In this document: in pieces, positions 9,201-17,203 of the stretch | Position numbering within the stretch: the first letter of the stretch is position 1 | Layout of the letters: every line of letters starts with the position of its first letter | Assembly (NCBI RefSeq): GCF_014203425.1 | Contig: NZ_JACHJC010000001.1 | Span: forward strand, 6,527,501 to 6,591,500 | Origin: Micromonospora echinospora | Lineage (GTDB): Bacteria > Actinomycetota > Actinomycetes > Mycobacteriales > Micromonosporaceae | Direction: 5' to 3' | Length of the DNA: 64,000 bases | Translations under genes and position numbers: made by a program | Notes under the pieces: model-generated | Databases searched by the model: none | The model's input: the letters and a program-made list of their open reading frames with translations, nothing else | Told to the model about the DNA's origin: nothing

Positions 9201-9693
9201 CCAGCGCCCGGCCGGTCACCCCGAACGTGGCCCAGGCGACAGCGGTGAACACCACGGCGGCGGTGCCGAGCAGCAGTCCACCCAGGACGAAGAGCAGCCC
9301 CTGCACCGCCCGGGTGGAGGTTTCCGCGCCGCCGGGGCGTACCGGAGCGGTGGGCGGAACCACACGCGGCGGCGGCGCCGGCGCGGCGACCGGGAGCGGC
9401 GCGGGGCCGGCGGCCTGCGGCACGGGCGCGGCGACCGGGCCCGGCGCGGGGATCTCCTGACGGATCCGGGCGGCCAGCGCCGACCGCCGCTGCCGGGCCG
9501 TGGACAGGCGGCCGGACAGATCGTGGTACGCGAGCCGGGCCGCCTCGACGCGCGGCACCAGCTCGGTGATCTCCCGGTCCAGCCGGATCACCTCGGCGGC
9601 GGGCGGATAGGGCGGGCGGCCGCAACCGCGGCATCCGGCGACGAGGTCGGCCGGAGCGCCGCAGCCGGGGCAGGGGTAGCCGGTGTTCTCCAC
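6256..9693 (-). CDS. Very large multi-pass membrane protein with N-terminal zinc ribbon (SCO7613-like)
   Basis: About 1145 residues. The N terminus has a CPGC...CRGC zinc-ribbon pattern (Cys 8, 11, 21, 24), followed by a predicted coiled-coil (EVIRLDREITELVPRVEAA) and a Pro/Ala linker. The remaining ~1000 residues are an almost unbroken run of Ala/Val/Leu-rich transmembrane segments (my rough count is more than 25). The architecture matches actinobacterial membrane proteins named after the SCO7613 C-terminal domain. Function is unknown. Start GTG 9693 leaves the Cys motif at the very N terminus; the frame stays open upstream only because it runs antisense through cutA. It lies 47 bases downstream of cutA and may be cotranscribed with it. 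Confidence 0.8.
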   Translation of the reverse strand: MENTGYPCPGCGAPADLVAGCRGCGRPPYPPAAEVIRLDREITELVPRVEAARLAYHDLSGRLSTARQRRSALAARIRQEIPAPGPVAAPVPQAAGPAPLPVAAPAPPPRVVPPTAPVRPGGAETSTRAVQGLLFVLGGLLLGTAAVVFTAVAWATFGVTGRALVLLAVTALALAAPLVARARGLRGTAETLASVGLLLVVLDGYAAWSVNLFGVTGLPGSRYAALVAATGAAVAAGYGLISRLTAPWFAAWLLAQPVLPLAVAAFRPTAAGWALTLTAVALGDLAVVAVLRRRTSDRRGALVAGQALGWIGHGAALVLAAGCALVPLAAGHAAGTPLLAGGPLLVVALALLVGALTAGGRTWRATTAGLLVPVLAVALVRPVAELRPGLLLVAAALVVAALAGAVRALPASVRTGPRVGALAVAAALGQVTVVLTGLVGAATASASFPAWQGGRDVPVPSWGWQLPAALLLTAGAVALLTPRAARPLVGVIAAGLVALAVPAVTATPWPLVLVVDLATAAALLLAAVARPRPGRVAVPVAASAGAVLLGHALLVGFAAPAGAVAVLAVTALLGVTVAGLGRRGLGVQPVVGGVSLAVALVAVPAAAAVALLGLGAPLWWQLRGATAAVVVPVVVVLAVRRLWTDLNWYASTGLAVALAGVGLVPLVAPGGEPVALYATAGVLLALAAGGGSRPAAALRAVGAALAGLALLASARTVLLVLANLPVRPGSGVPAAATASAETARAGLVLLLLGAAAGAYAATDRRVAWWLAASPFGAVALPVLAEAAGAPWPVVPATAFGIGLAALLAAALTGAYRAVLVPLAVVLAVPGFGGLLATRAGTLTALGVLVVAGAVTGTAGRPAVVRIVGWLGAVAAATGFALVASLTAGQSLRTGAFAVLAVAAVTLHAAPLLRVVRSGGPGGVGRAGAWALEAAAQAVALLALLLAGGSLRHAAAVCVLWGVAVAVRVLRRGESPDGRRVLAAVAAGSELIGGWLVLAARGVVVLEAYTLPAAALALGAGVLALRRRPGLTSWLALGPGLGAALLPSLVSVLVLGEPQPWRRLALGAAAVAVVFAGAARRWQAPVVLGAATLVPLALHELARGWDRTPRWVFLGVGGLLLIGLAATYERRRRDLIRLRETVARLG

Positions 9694-9740
9694 CCGGCCA
9701 GCTTCGCGGGCGGCGGGGCGGACGGACAGAGTAGGAGTAC

Positions 9741-10061
9741 CTAGGGCCGGGTCTGCTCGTGCACCCAGGCGGTGTAACCGGGGTTGCCGCTGCCCTCCAG
9801 GCTGACCAGGATCTCCGGCACCTCGTACGGGTGGTTGGCGCGGAGCTGGTCGACCAGCGCGTCCACCCGGTCCGGCGCGGTCTTGAACCGCACCTGCCAC
9901 TCGGCCGTGGTCTGGATCGCCGACTGCCACCAGTAGGTGCTGTCCACCGGCCCGCCGACCTGGGCGCAGGCCGCCAGCCGGCCGGCGACGGCCGCGGCCG
10001 CCAGCACGTCCGCGACCCCGCGGGCGTCCACCACAGTCGTCACCACGCAGATCTGGTCCAC
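9741..10061 (-). CDS. cutA: CutA divalent-cation tolerance family protein
   Basis: A 106-residue CutA1-family protein, a trimeric ferredoxin-like fold linked genetically to copper/divalent metal tolerance in E. coli, though its biochemical role is unsettled. The family motifs are clear: VVTTVVD near the N terminus, GRLAACAQV, STYWWQ, E-W-Q-V-RFKT and HPYEVPEIL. Length equals that of the family. Start is GTG 10061; a TAGGGT box 6 bases upstream indicates a leaderless transcript rather than a Shine-Dalgarno start. Confidence 0.95.
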   Translation of the reverse strand: MDQICVVTTVVDARGVADVLAAAAVAGRLAACAQVGGPVDSTYWWQSAIQTTAEWQVRFKTAPDRVDALVDQLRANHPYEVPEILVSLEGSGNPGYTAWVHEQTRP

Positions 10062-10067
10062 CAGCGC

Positions 10068-10073
10068 ACCCTA
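10068..10073 (-). promoter_or_regulatory. -10 box of a leaderless cutA promoter
   Basis: TAGGGT (minus strand) ends 6 bases before the GTG at 10061, and no Shine-Dalgarno sequence precedes that start. Confidence 0.5.
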
Positions 10074-10116
10074 CGCGGCCCGCCACCGGCGCGCTGAACA
10101 GGCGCGGGGAATCGGC

Positions 10117-11139
10117 TCAGGCGTCGACAGTGCCGTTGCGGTTGTCCGCGATCCACCTGTCGATGCGGGCCCACCAGTCGAACAGCCAGTCGATGCGCTC
10201 CTGCTTGCCGGCCGGGATCTCCTCCGGCGGCACCGACCAGAACCGCATCACGATCCGCTTGTCCATCGGCAGCTCGCGCCACACGTCGGCGACCGTGAGC
10301 ATCTGGTCCAGGCCGGTGTGCGCCACGAAGATCACCCCGGCGTCCGGCGCGGCGTCGAGCGCGGCGAGCAGCCCGCCCGGCTGCGGGGCGAGGACGTGCC
10401 GCATCCGCTCGGCGCGGCGTGCCATCCGCTCCAGCCCGAGCCTGCGGAGCCGGTCGATCGCGCGCAGCCGCCGCGACGGGGTGAAGTTGCCCCCCTCCGG
10501 GAAGATCACGAACGCGTCGTTGTCGTCCAGGCCGGTGGCCAGGTGCCCGATCTGCCGCACCACCGAGTCGCGCCCGTCCGGCCCGGCCGCGATGAACCGG
10601 TTGGGCAGCCGGTTGAGCAGCACGTCGATGGCCGGATCCCACTGGAGCGTCTCCTTGAGCACGATCCGGGGTTCCCGGTTGAACCAGTTCACCAGCGCGT
10701 GGATCAGGATGAACGAGTCGCCGGGCCCGGCGTGCCGGCAGACCACCAGCTCGGGGCGGCCGGGCAGGGCGGTGTCCGGGTCGGTGCCGACCACGTCGAT
10801 GCTCAGCCGCAGCGTCCACCGGGCCTGCCAGAACATCACCCGCAGGAACCACCCGGCGAGCACGTAGTGGGCCCGCTGGAAGGCCGGCGCACGCTTGTAC
10901 GCGCCGAAGCCCGAGGCCAGCCAGAGCAGGAAGAGGGCGAGCAGCGCGGCGGCGTCCCAGACCAGGTAGACGGTGCCGATCCAGAGCAGCCGCAGCGGGC
11001 GCAGCCGTCCCGGCACCAGCGGCGACGCGGCGAGCGCGAGCAGCGCCCAGACGGGCAGCGTGGTCACCACGAAGAAGGCGAGCAGCACCACTCCGGGCGC
11101 GAGCACCAGCCGGCGGAGCCAGCGGGGCGGCAACGGCAT
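10117..11139 (-). CDS. 1-acyl-sn-glycerol-3-phosphate acyltransferase-like protein
   Basis: A 340-residue PlsC-superfamily protein. Two to three N-terminal membrane segments (about residues 10-35, 45-80) precede an acyltransferase domain with the HxxxxD catalytic motif (HAGPGD) and the FPEGGNF motif. It is expected to acylate lysophosphatidate or a related lipid at the inner membrane. ATG 11139 overlaps the patatin stop (TGATG), so the two lipid genes are translationally coupled. The pair, an acyltransferase and a phospholipase, suggests acyl-chain remodelling of membrane lipid; that link is inferred from coupling only. Confidence 0.85.
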   Translation of the reverse strand: MPLPPRWLRRLVLAPGVVLLAFFVVTTLPVWALLALAASPLVPGRLRPLRLLWIGTVYLVWDAAALLALFLLWLASGFGAYKRAPAFQRAHYVLAGWFLRVMFWQARWTLRLSIDVVGTDPDTALPGRPELVVCRHAGPGDSFILIHALVNWFNREPRIVLKETLQWDPAIDVLLNRLPNRFIAAGPDGRDSVVRQIGHLATGLDDNDAFVIFPEGGNFTPSRRLRAIDRLRRLGLERMARRAERMRHVLAPQPGGLLAALDAAPDAGVIFVAHTGLDQMLTVADVWRELPMDKRIVMRFWSVPPEEIPAGKQERIDWLFDWWARIDRWIADNRNGTVDA

Positions 11140-11972
11140 CAGCGCTCCAGCGCGGTGTCCAGGTATCGGCGGGAGGCAGTGTACGCGCGACTGATCCGCC
11201 GTCCCACCGCCGCGGTGTCCCGGTACGCCCACGGGCTGTCGTCGCGCGGCTCCAGCCCGCCGGTGGGCAGCACGTGCACCTCCACGCCCTCGGGCAGCGC
11301 CGCCATCTCCCGCGCGAACCGGTGCCGGCGGGCGATCTCGAACGCCACCTGGGCGATCTCCCACGGGCGGCGCGGCGGGCTCAGCTCGCGCTCTATCCGG
11401 CCCACCTGGAGCACGAAGATCTGCTTCGCGCCGAGCAGCACCGCCTCGCCGACCGGGATCGAGTTGACCACCCCGCCGTCGATGTAGTGCTGGCCGTCGA
11501 TCTGGGTCGGAGGCAGCAGCCCGGGCACCGAGGCGGAGGCGAGCACCGCCGGCACCAGCGGTCCGCTGTGGAACCAGTGCTCGGCGGCGCGTTCGATGTT
11601 CGCGGCGCAGCAGCGGAACGGCACGGCCAGGTCGGCGAAGGTGGTGTCCTCGCCCAGTGTGCTCTCCAGCAGGCGGTACAGCGGCCGGGGCGAGTGCAGG
11701 TGGGTACGGGCGGCGAACCGGCGCAACTGCCGGGCGACCGAGTCGCCGTACACCTCGCTGGCCTCCGGGGAGGCCCAGAGCCGGACCAGCCGGTCGGTGA
11801 CCGCCTCGGTCGGGTCGGCGGCCACCAGGGCGCCGTTGACCGCGCCGATCGACGTGCCCAGCACCAGGTCGGGTTTGATCCGGGCGCGGAACAGGGCGCG
11901 CAGCATCCCCACCTCGACCGCGCCGAGCACTCCCCCGCCGCCGAGCACGAACGCCACCGGACCCGCTGCCAT
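11139..11972 (-). CDS. Patatin-like phospholipase
   Basis: A 277-residue patatin-family lipid acyl hydrolase. It has the oxyanion GGGGVLG motif, the nucleophile elbow GTSIG and the catalytic Asp in DGGVVNSIP, so the Ser-Asp dyad is complete. Start ATG 11972 is chosen because AGGA lies 8 bases upstream; ATG 11981 is an alternative. It is the first gene of a two-gene unit with the acyltransferase and divergent from the kinase gene at 12150. There is no signal peptide, so it should act on the cytoplasmic membrane face. Confidence 0.88.
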   Translation of the reverse strand: MAAGPVAFVLGGGGVLGAVEVGMLRALFRARIKPDLVLGTSIGAVNGALVAADPTEAVTDRLVRLWASPEASEVYGDSVARQLRRFAARTHLHSPRPLYRLLESTLGEDTTFADLAVPFRCCAANIERAAEHWFHSGPLVPAVLASASVPGLLPPTQIDGQHYIDGGVVNSIPVGEAVLLGAKQIFVLQVGRIERELSPPRRPWEIAQVAFEIARRHRFAREMAALPEGVEVHVLPTGGLEPRDDSPWAYRDTAAVGRRISRAYTASRRYLDTALER

Positions 11973-12149
11973 GACGTTCATCCTGGCACGCGGCCCACAA
12001 CCGGCCGGGCGGGCGTCCCCGCTGGTCCCGGCGGTGACCGGGAGCCATCGCGAATGCGCGCCCCGCAATCGGCGCCGCGAGGACTGTTGACAGGTAAGAC
12101 ACATTCACGCAACCTGATAGCGCTCCCGAGCCCAGGCAGGTGCGAGCTG

Positions 12150-13622
12150 ATGGCGACACTCCAGGCCGGCCGTCTGCTGGCCCGTCGGTACCGGCTCATC
12201 GACCGGATCGGCGCCGGTGGCATGTCGGTGATCTGGCGAGCCCGGGACGAGGTGCTCGACCGGGTGGTGGCGGTCAAGGTGCTCGCGCCCTCACTCGCCG
12301 CCGACGCCCGGTTCCGCGACATGGTGCGCGAGGAGGCCCGCTCGGCCGCCCAGCTCGACCATCCACATGTCACGGCCGTGCACGACTACGGCGAGACGGT
12401 GGCGCCGGACGGCTCGATCACCTCGTTCGTGGTGATGGAGCTGCTCGCCGGCGAGGAGCTGGAACACCGGCTCACCGAGGGGCCGCTGCAGTGGCCGGCA
12501 GCGGTGGAGACCGGCGCCCAGGTGGCCGAGGCGCTCGCCGCGGCGCACCGGCTCGGCATCGTGCACCGGGACGTGACACCGGCCAACGTGATGATGACCC
12601 GCACCGGGGCGAAGGTCCTCGACTTCGGCATCGCCACCCGGATCGGCACGCCGGACGACGACGAGGACGGCGGCACGTTCGGCACCCCGGCGTACGTGGC
12701 GCCGGAACGGCTCGACGGCGCGCCCGCCCAGCCGGCCACCGACGTCTACTCGCTCGGCGTGCTGCTGTTCGAGACGCTGACCGGGCACCCGCCGTACCCG
12801 GCGGAGACCTGGGAGGAGCTGAGCGCCGCGCTCGCGGAGAGCCCGGAGCCCAGCCTCGACGACGTACCGGGGCTGCCCGGACCGGTCGCGGAGATCTGCC
12901 TGCGCTGCCTGGCCCGCGACCCGCGACGGCGGCCCAGCGCGCACCGGGTGGCGGCCGTGCTGCGCGACCAGATGCTGCCCGCCGACCCGCAGGCCGCCAC
13001 CATGCTGTCGCCGACCATGACGCTGCCCACGCTGCCGCCGTCGCCTGCTCCACCGCCTGCTCCCCCGCCGCCCGGGCCGGCCTCGGCCCCGGCCCCGGTC
13101 CCGCCGGACAACCCGGCCGCCGCGCCGGGCCGGCGGCGCGTCCTCGTGCTGGCGGCGGCCGGCGTGGCGGTGGTCGCGGCCGCCGCGCTGCTCGTGCCCG
13201 CGCTGACGCCGGACCGGCCGGACGACCCCCGGGTGCTGCCGACCGCCGGGCCGGTCCAGCCGCCGACCACCGTCCCGCCCGCGGCGGAGCCGCCGGTCAC
13301 CACGGCGCCGGCCGCGCCGTCGAGCGCGCCCCCCACCGCCGGCAACCGCCCGCCCGCGACCGGCCAGGCCGACGCCGCCGAACGGGTCGACGGGCTGATC
13401 GAGGCCGGGCTGGCGGAGGGCCAGATCCGCGAGGACGTCGGGGTGGACCTGCGCAACCTGCTGCGCAACGCGGTCGCCGCGAGCGGTGAGGGCGAGGTGA
13501 CCACAGCCGTGGACCGGCTCCGCGCCAAGATCGACGAACGTCGGCGCGAGGGCAGCATCACCCCCGGGTACGCGCGGCGACTCGACGCCGCCGCCGCGGA
13601 ACTCGTGGCCGGGCAGACCTGA
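12150..13622 (+). CDS. Membrane-anchored Ser/Thr protein kinase (PknB-type)
   Basis: A 490-residue Hanks-type kinase: catalytic domain (about 10-275), Pro/Thr-rich linker, one transmembrane helix (about 330-350) and an extracellular tail with no PASTA repeats. Present are the Gly loop GAGGMSVIW, VAVKVL with the ATP Lys, DFGIA and the activation-loop FGTPAYVAPE. The catalytic loop reads HRDVTPANVM: the Lys usual in HRDLKPxN of Ser/Thr kinases is Thr. Start ATG 12150 has AGGTGCGAG just upstream. The tail (about residues 410-490) is charged and helical. The four-base gap to the convergent glycosyltransferase leaves no room for a terminator. Possible substrates include FHA proteins such as the one at 2.7 kb, which is speculation. 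Confidence 0.88.
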   Translation: MATLQAGRLLARRYRLIDRIGAGGMSVIWRARDEVLDRVVAVKVLAPSLAADARFRDMVREEARSAAQLDHPHVTAVHDYGETVAPDGSITSFVVMELLAGEELEHRLTEGPLQWPAAVETGAQVAEALAAAHRLGIVHRDVTPANVMMTRTGAKVLDFGIATRIGTPDDDEDGGTFGTPAYVAPERLDGAPAQPATDVYSLGVLLFETLTGHPPYPAETWEELSAALAESPEPSLDDVPGLPGPVAEICLRCLARDPRRRPSAHRVAAVLRDQMLPADPQAATMLSPTMTLPTLPPSPAPPPAPPPPGPASAPAPVPPDNPAAAPGRRRVLVLAAAGVAVVAAAALLVPALTPDRPDDPRVLPTAGPVQPPTTVPPAAEPPVTTAPAAPSSAPPTAGNRPPATGQADAAERVDGLIEAGLAEGQIREDVGVDLRNLLRNAVAASGEGEVTTAVDRLRAKIDERRREGSITPGYARRLDAAAAELVAGQT

Positions 13623-13626
13623 CGGG

Positions 13627-14745
13627 TCAGCCCGCGACTGCCGGCGCGACGGCCCGGGGCGCCGGCGTGCCCGCCCGCGCGGCCAGGAAGCCCCGGTAGA
13701 CCGCCTCGTAGTCGGCGGCCATCCGCTCCACCGAGAAGTTCTCCGTGACGTGGGCGACGGAGTCGGCCGGATCCAGGTCGGCCGCCGCCAGCAGTGCCGC
13801 CGGCAGCTCGTCGGCGTCGTCGCAGACGAAGCCGGTGACCCCGGAGCGGACCAGCTCCGGCACCGCGCCCCGGCGCAGCGCCACCACCGGGGTGCCGGTC
13901 GCCATCGCCTCCACCATCACCATGCCGAACGGCTCCGCCCACTGGATCGGCATGATCAGGCAACGGGCCTCCAGCAGCAGCCGCCACGCGGCCTCGCGGT
14001 CGGCGTTCAGCACGAGCGTGACGTCCTCGCCCAGCAACGGCCGTACCACCTGGTCCAGGTAGCGGCGCTCGGCCGGCTCGTTGCACTTGCCGGCCAGCGT
14101 GAGCGGCAGCCCGGCCGCCCGGCACGCCGCGATCGCCACGTCCGGGCCCTTGTCCGGGCTGAACCGGGCCAGCCAGAGCACCGGTCCCGTCCCGGGCGCC
14201 CGCTTGCGCGGGACGTCCCGCAGCGGCATCGCGTTGTGCACGGTGCCGGCCCAGGGCAGCCCCGGATTCGCCCGGCGCTGCGCGTGCGAGATCGCGACCA
14301 GGCCCACCCCCCGGTCGGTGTTGCCGAGCACGGTGCCGTACTCACCCACCGGATTGCCGTGCACGGTCGCGACCGTGGGCACCCGGCGGCGTCCGGCCAC
14401 CAGCGGGCCGATGGTGCTGTGGTCGTGCACCAGGTCGAAGTCGGCCGGGCCGACCAGGCGGTCGACGTGGGCCAGGTGCGCCAGCTCGGGCAGCGACTCG
14501 CCCATCCGCTCGTACTGCAGCTCGTCGCCCGTGGAGACGAAGTCGGCCGAGGTGCCGTGCCCAGTCCCGGCCCCGAACAGGGTCACCGCGTGCCCCCGCT
14601 CGACGAGCTCGTCGACCAGTCCCGCGACCAGCGTCTCCAGCCCGCCGTAGCCGGGCGGCGGCACCGACAGCCACGGCGGCACCACCATCGCGATCCGCAG
14701 CGGCCCGGCCCGCCAGCGCTCCGAGGACTGCTGGTTCACGGCCAC
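13627..14745 (-). CDS. Glycosyltransferase family 4
   Basis: A 372-residue GT4 (GT-B fold) enzyme. The N-terminal domain has the GYGGLETLVAGL acceptor-side motif, and the C-terminal domain has the donor-site E-x7-E region (EPFGMVMVEAMATGTPV). Closest in pattern to retaining sugar transferases of the MshA/trehalose-synthase-like group. The sugar donor and acceptor cannot be named. Start is GTG 14745 close to a GGAGGA sequence; GTG 14739 gives a better spacing (10 bases) and is equally possible. It is monocistronic as far as can be seen. Confidence 0.85.
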   Translation of the reverse strand: MAVNQQSSERWRAGPLRIAMVVPPWLSVPPPGYGGLETLVAGLVDELVERGHAVTLFGAGTGHGTSADFVSTGDELQYERMGESLPELAHLAHVDRLVGPADFDLVHDHSTIGPLVAGRRRVPTVATVHGNPVGEYGTVLGNTDRGVGLVAISHAQRRANPGLPWAGTVHNAMPLRDVPRKRAPGTGPVLWLARFSPDKGPDVAIAACRAAGLPLTLAGKCNEPAERRYLDQVVRPLLGEDVTLVLNADREAAWRLLLEARCLIMPIQWAEPFGMVMVEAMATGTPVVALRRGAVPELVRSGVTGFVCDDADELPAALLAAADLDPADSVAHVTENFSVERMAADYEAVYRGFLAARAGTPAPRAVAPAVAG

Positions 14746-14823
14746 GAGTCCTCCCCGCTCGGTCGCCGGCGTACCCGCTGGGTCGCGGGTTCCCGACCCG
14801 GCCCGCGGTAAACGACACGCGGC

Positions 14824-15495
14824 TCAGCCGGACACCACGATCCCGACGTGCACCTCGCGTACGCCCGGCAGGGCCCAGGCGGCCCGTTCCGCCTCCTCGC
14901 GCTGCCACCAGGCGCCCACGACGCCGTCGAGCACCACCGTGTCGCCGTCGACCCGGGCGTCGATCCGCTCGGTGCCGGTCCGTCGCAGCAGCAGGCGGCG
15001 CAGGTCGAGGCGCTGCTGCTCGTCGCTGGGCGGGGCCGGGGGCCGTACCTCGATCAGGTTCGTCAACCCGCGTACGCCGCGCAGCCGGCGCAGCTCACGT
15101 TCGGCGGTCCGGCGCTGGAAGCCGAACTCCACCTCGCCCCGGAGCATGACCCAGCCGTCGGCGACTGTCACGTCCAGCCGCTCGGCCGGCACGAAGCTGT
15201 CCCACTCCAGCGCCCGGCTGGCCGCGATCGCGACGTCGGCGTCGGTACGCCGGTCCGTGGCGGTCAGGTCGACCTCCAGGTCACTGGCGACCGCGCGCAC
15301 TCCGCGTACCCGGTGGGCGCAGCGCTCGACGGCCCACCGCCGCGCGTAGCTGTCCACCCGCCCGGCCAGCGTGACCACGCCCCGGTTGACGGTGACGGCG
15401 ACCTCGGTGGCCCGGGTCTGCGCGTCCCAGTCCAGTTCGGCGAGGACGTCGCGCTGGATCTGCTGGTCGGTACGCGCGGCGGACGTGGTGGTCAT
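14824..15495 (-). CDS. BON-domain protein (three BON repeats)
   Basis: A 223-residue protein composed of three tandem BON domains of about 65-70 residues (roughly 8-75, 80-145, 155-222), each with the pattern V-x-V-x-x-G-x-V-x-L-x-G-x-V (e.g. NRGVVTLAGRV, ADGWVMLRGEV, DGDTVVLDGVV). BON domains bind phospholipid membranes or associate with periplasmic stress proteins. No signal peptide is seen. Start ATG 15495 fits the domain boundary. It lies downstream of the HtrA gene, separated by a strong terminator, so it likely has its own promoter although its theme (envelope) matches. Confidence 0.85.
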   Translation of the reverse strand: MTTTSAARTDQQIQRDVLAELDWDAQTRATEVAVTVNRGVVTLAGRVDSYARRWAVERCAHRVRGVRAVASDLEVDLTATDRRTDADVAIAASRALEWDSFVPAERLDVTVADGWVMLRGEVEFGFQRRTAERELRRLRGVRGLTNLIEVRPPAPPSDEQQRLDLRRLLLRRTGTERIDARVDGDTVVLDGVVGAWWQREEAERAAWALPGVREVHVGIVVSG

Positions 15496-15557
15496 GCCCC
15501 CAGCCTGCCGTCGGTGCGGGTGAGCCGGGCTCACCCGCACCGGATGAGAAAGAGGAG

Positions 15558-15606
15558 GGGCGGCGGGCGACGGAGCCAACCCCCTTGGCTCCGTCGCCCG
15601 CCGCCC
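15558..15606 (-). terminator. Strong terminator after the HtrA gene
   Basis: A perfect 22-bp stem (15558-15579 with 15585-15606) with a 5-base loop. On the minus strand it is followed by a pyrimidine-rich CCTCTTTCTC tail. It closes the 20985-to-15630 minus-strand gene block. Confidence 0.85.
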
Positions 15607-15629
15607 AGGAGGGAGGCAGGTCTTCGGGA

Positions 15630-17141
15630 CTATGACGTCTCGGCGAGCGTCACGGTTGCGGTCTCGGTGGATCCGTTTCGCTTGTACTCGACCTCGACCC
15701 GGTCGCCGACCTTGCCGGCCTGAACCGCGCCGACCAGATCGTTCGAGTCGTTGATCATCTTGTCGCCGAACTTGGTGATCACGTCGCCGCGCTGGATCCC
15801 GGCCTTCTCGGCGGGGCTACCAGGGGTGATGGCGACGACGAGCGCGCCGCCGTCCTCGGCGCCGTTCACGCTCACCCCGAGCGAGGGGTGGCTGATCTTC
15901 TCGCCGCGCTGGAGCTTCTCGGCCACGTCCTTGGCCTTGTTGCTCGGGATGGCGAAGCCCACGCCGATGTTGCCGGTGCTGCCCTGCCCGGCGGTGGCGA
16001 TGGCGGTGTTGATGCCGATCACCTCGCCCCGGGTGTTGACGAGCGCGCCGCCGGAGTTGCCCGGGTTGATCGGGGCGTCGGTCTGGAGCAGGCCCGAGAT
16101 CGAGCTGGCGCCCTGCTGCGGGGTCTGCTGGCCGCTGCCCGCCTGGATGGTGCGGTCGCGGGCGCTGAGGATGCCGGCGGTGACCGAGCCCTGCAGGCCG
16201 AGCGGGCTGCCCAGGGCGAGCACCTGGTCACCCACCTGCATGGCGTCGCTGTCGCCGAACTTCGCCGCCTTCAGGTCGCTCACCCCGCTGGCCTGGACCA
16301 CCGCGAGGTCGGTCTTCGGGTCGGTTCCGACGATCCTGGCGGACGCGCTCTTGCCGTTGGCGAAGACCACCCGGACGGTGTCGCCGCCGGCGCCGGCGAC
16401 CACGTGGTTGTTCGTCAGCACGAACCCGTCGGCGCTGAGGATCACCCCGGATCCCTCACCGCTGCCCGTCATGATCGTGACGATGCTGTCCTGGACGGAA
16501 GCCGCGATCTTGGGCAGGTCGGCGCTGTTGATGATCGGAGCGGCGGAGTAGGTACGGGTCGGGCCGTCCCCGTCGAGCGCGAGGGCCAGCGCGCCGCCGG
16601 CCACGCCCGAGCCGAACATCAGGGCCAGCGCCAGCGCGCCGGCGCCGATGAACTTCCCGGCCCGGCTGGGCCGGGCCGGCTGCGGCGTGCCCCACGGCGG
16701 GGTCGGCTGCCCGGCCTGGTACGGCTGGTAGCCCTGCTGCGCGTGCTGCCCGTGCTGTCCCTGGTACGGCTGCGCCTGGTACGACGGGACCGGTCCGCCG
16801 CTGTGCGGCGCCGACGGGTAGCCGGAGCCGCCCTGCTGCTGGGCCCAGCCGTGCTGCTGGTGCTGCTGGCCGTACCAGGGGTGGTGCTGCTGCGCCGCGG
16901 CCTGGTACGGCGTCCCGCCCTGCGGCGGGTACGGGCCGGCCGGCGCGGCGGCGGGGTTCGTGGTTCCAGGCTGCGCCGTGGTTCCGGCGGCCGGGGAGTC
17001 GGCCGGAACCGGCGCTGCGGCCGGGGTGTTCGAGGAGTCCGACGTCCCGCTCTCGACGCGGGGCAGCTCGGCGGTGTGGTGCGACGGCTCGGCGTCGGCG
17101 GGGGCCGGCGACCGCTGCGGATCGGTCTCGTGGTCGGTCAT
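15630..17141 (-). CDS. HtrA/DegP-type serine protease with PDZ domain
   Basis: A 503-residue membrane-anchored trypsin-like protease. A cytoplasmic Pro/Gln/Tyr-rich tail (about 1-170) precedes one transmembrane helix (FIGAGALALALMFG...), then the protease domain with His in LTNNHVV, Asp in KTDLAVV and Ser in NPGNSGGAL, and a C-terminal PDZ domain (LGVSVNG...GSPAEKAGIQRGD). Layout equals actinobacterial PepD/HtrA quality-control proteases acting outside the membrane. Start ATG 17141 has GGGGAAAG upstream. It follows the histidine kinase by 62 bases, so RR-HK-HtrA forms an operon like mycobacterial mprA-mprB-pepD. Confidence 0.93.
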   Translation of the reverse strand: MTDHETDPQRSPAPADAEPSHHTAELPRVESGTSDSSNTPAAAPVPADSPAAGTTAQPGTTNPAAAPAGPYPPQGGTPYQAAAQQHHPWYGQQHQQHGWAQQQGGSGYPSAPHSGGPVPSYQAQPYQGQHGQHAQQGYQPYQAGQPTPPWGTPQPARPSRAGKFIGAGALALALMFGSGVAGGALALALDGDGPTRTYSAAPIINSADLPKIAASVQDSIVTIMTGSGEGSGVILSADGFVLTNNHVVAGAGGDTVRVVFANGKSASARIVGTDPKTDLAVVQASGVSDLKAAKFGDSDAMQVGDQVLALGSPLGLQGSVTAGILSARDRTIQAGSGQQTPQQGASSISGLLQTDAPINPGNSGGALVNTRGEVIGINTAIATAGQGSTGNIGVGFAIPSNKAKDVAEKLQRGEKISHPSLGVSVNGAEDGGALVVAITPGSPAEKAGIQRGDVITKFGDKMINDSNDLVGAVQAGKVGDRVEVEYKRNGSTETATVTLAETS

Positions 17142-17203
17142 ACCGATAGCTTTCCCCGTGGCACTGTCATCAGCCTGGAATCCGCCTGGAAGTTTTCTGA
17201 ACG

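Noticed and set aside
6184..9744. 1186-codon plus-strand open frame opposite the giant membrane protein
   Set aside because: Its product would be almost all Arg/Gly/Pro/Gln with no domain; the minus strand gives a clean membrane protein.
12087..12120. TTGACA at 12087-12092 as -35 of the kinase promoter
   Set aside because: No -10 box at 16-19 bases; the nearest candidate is 22 bases away.
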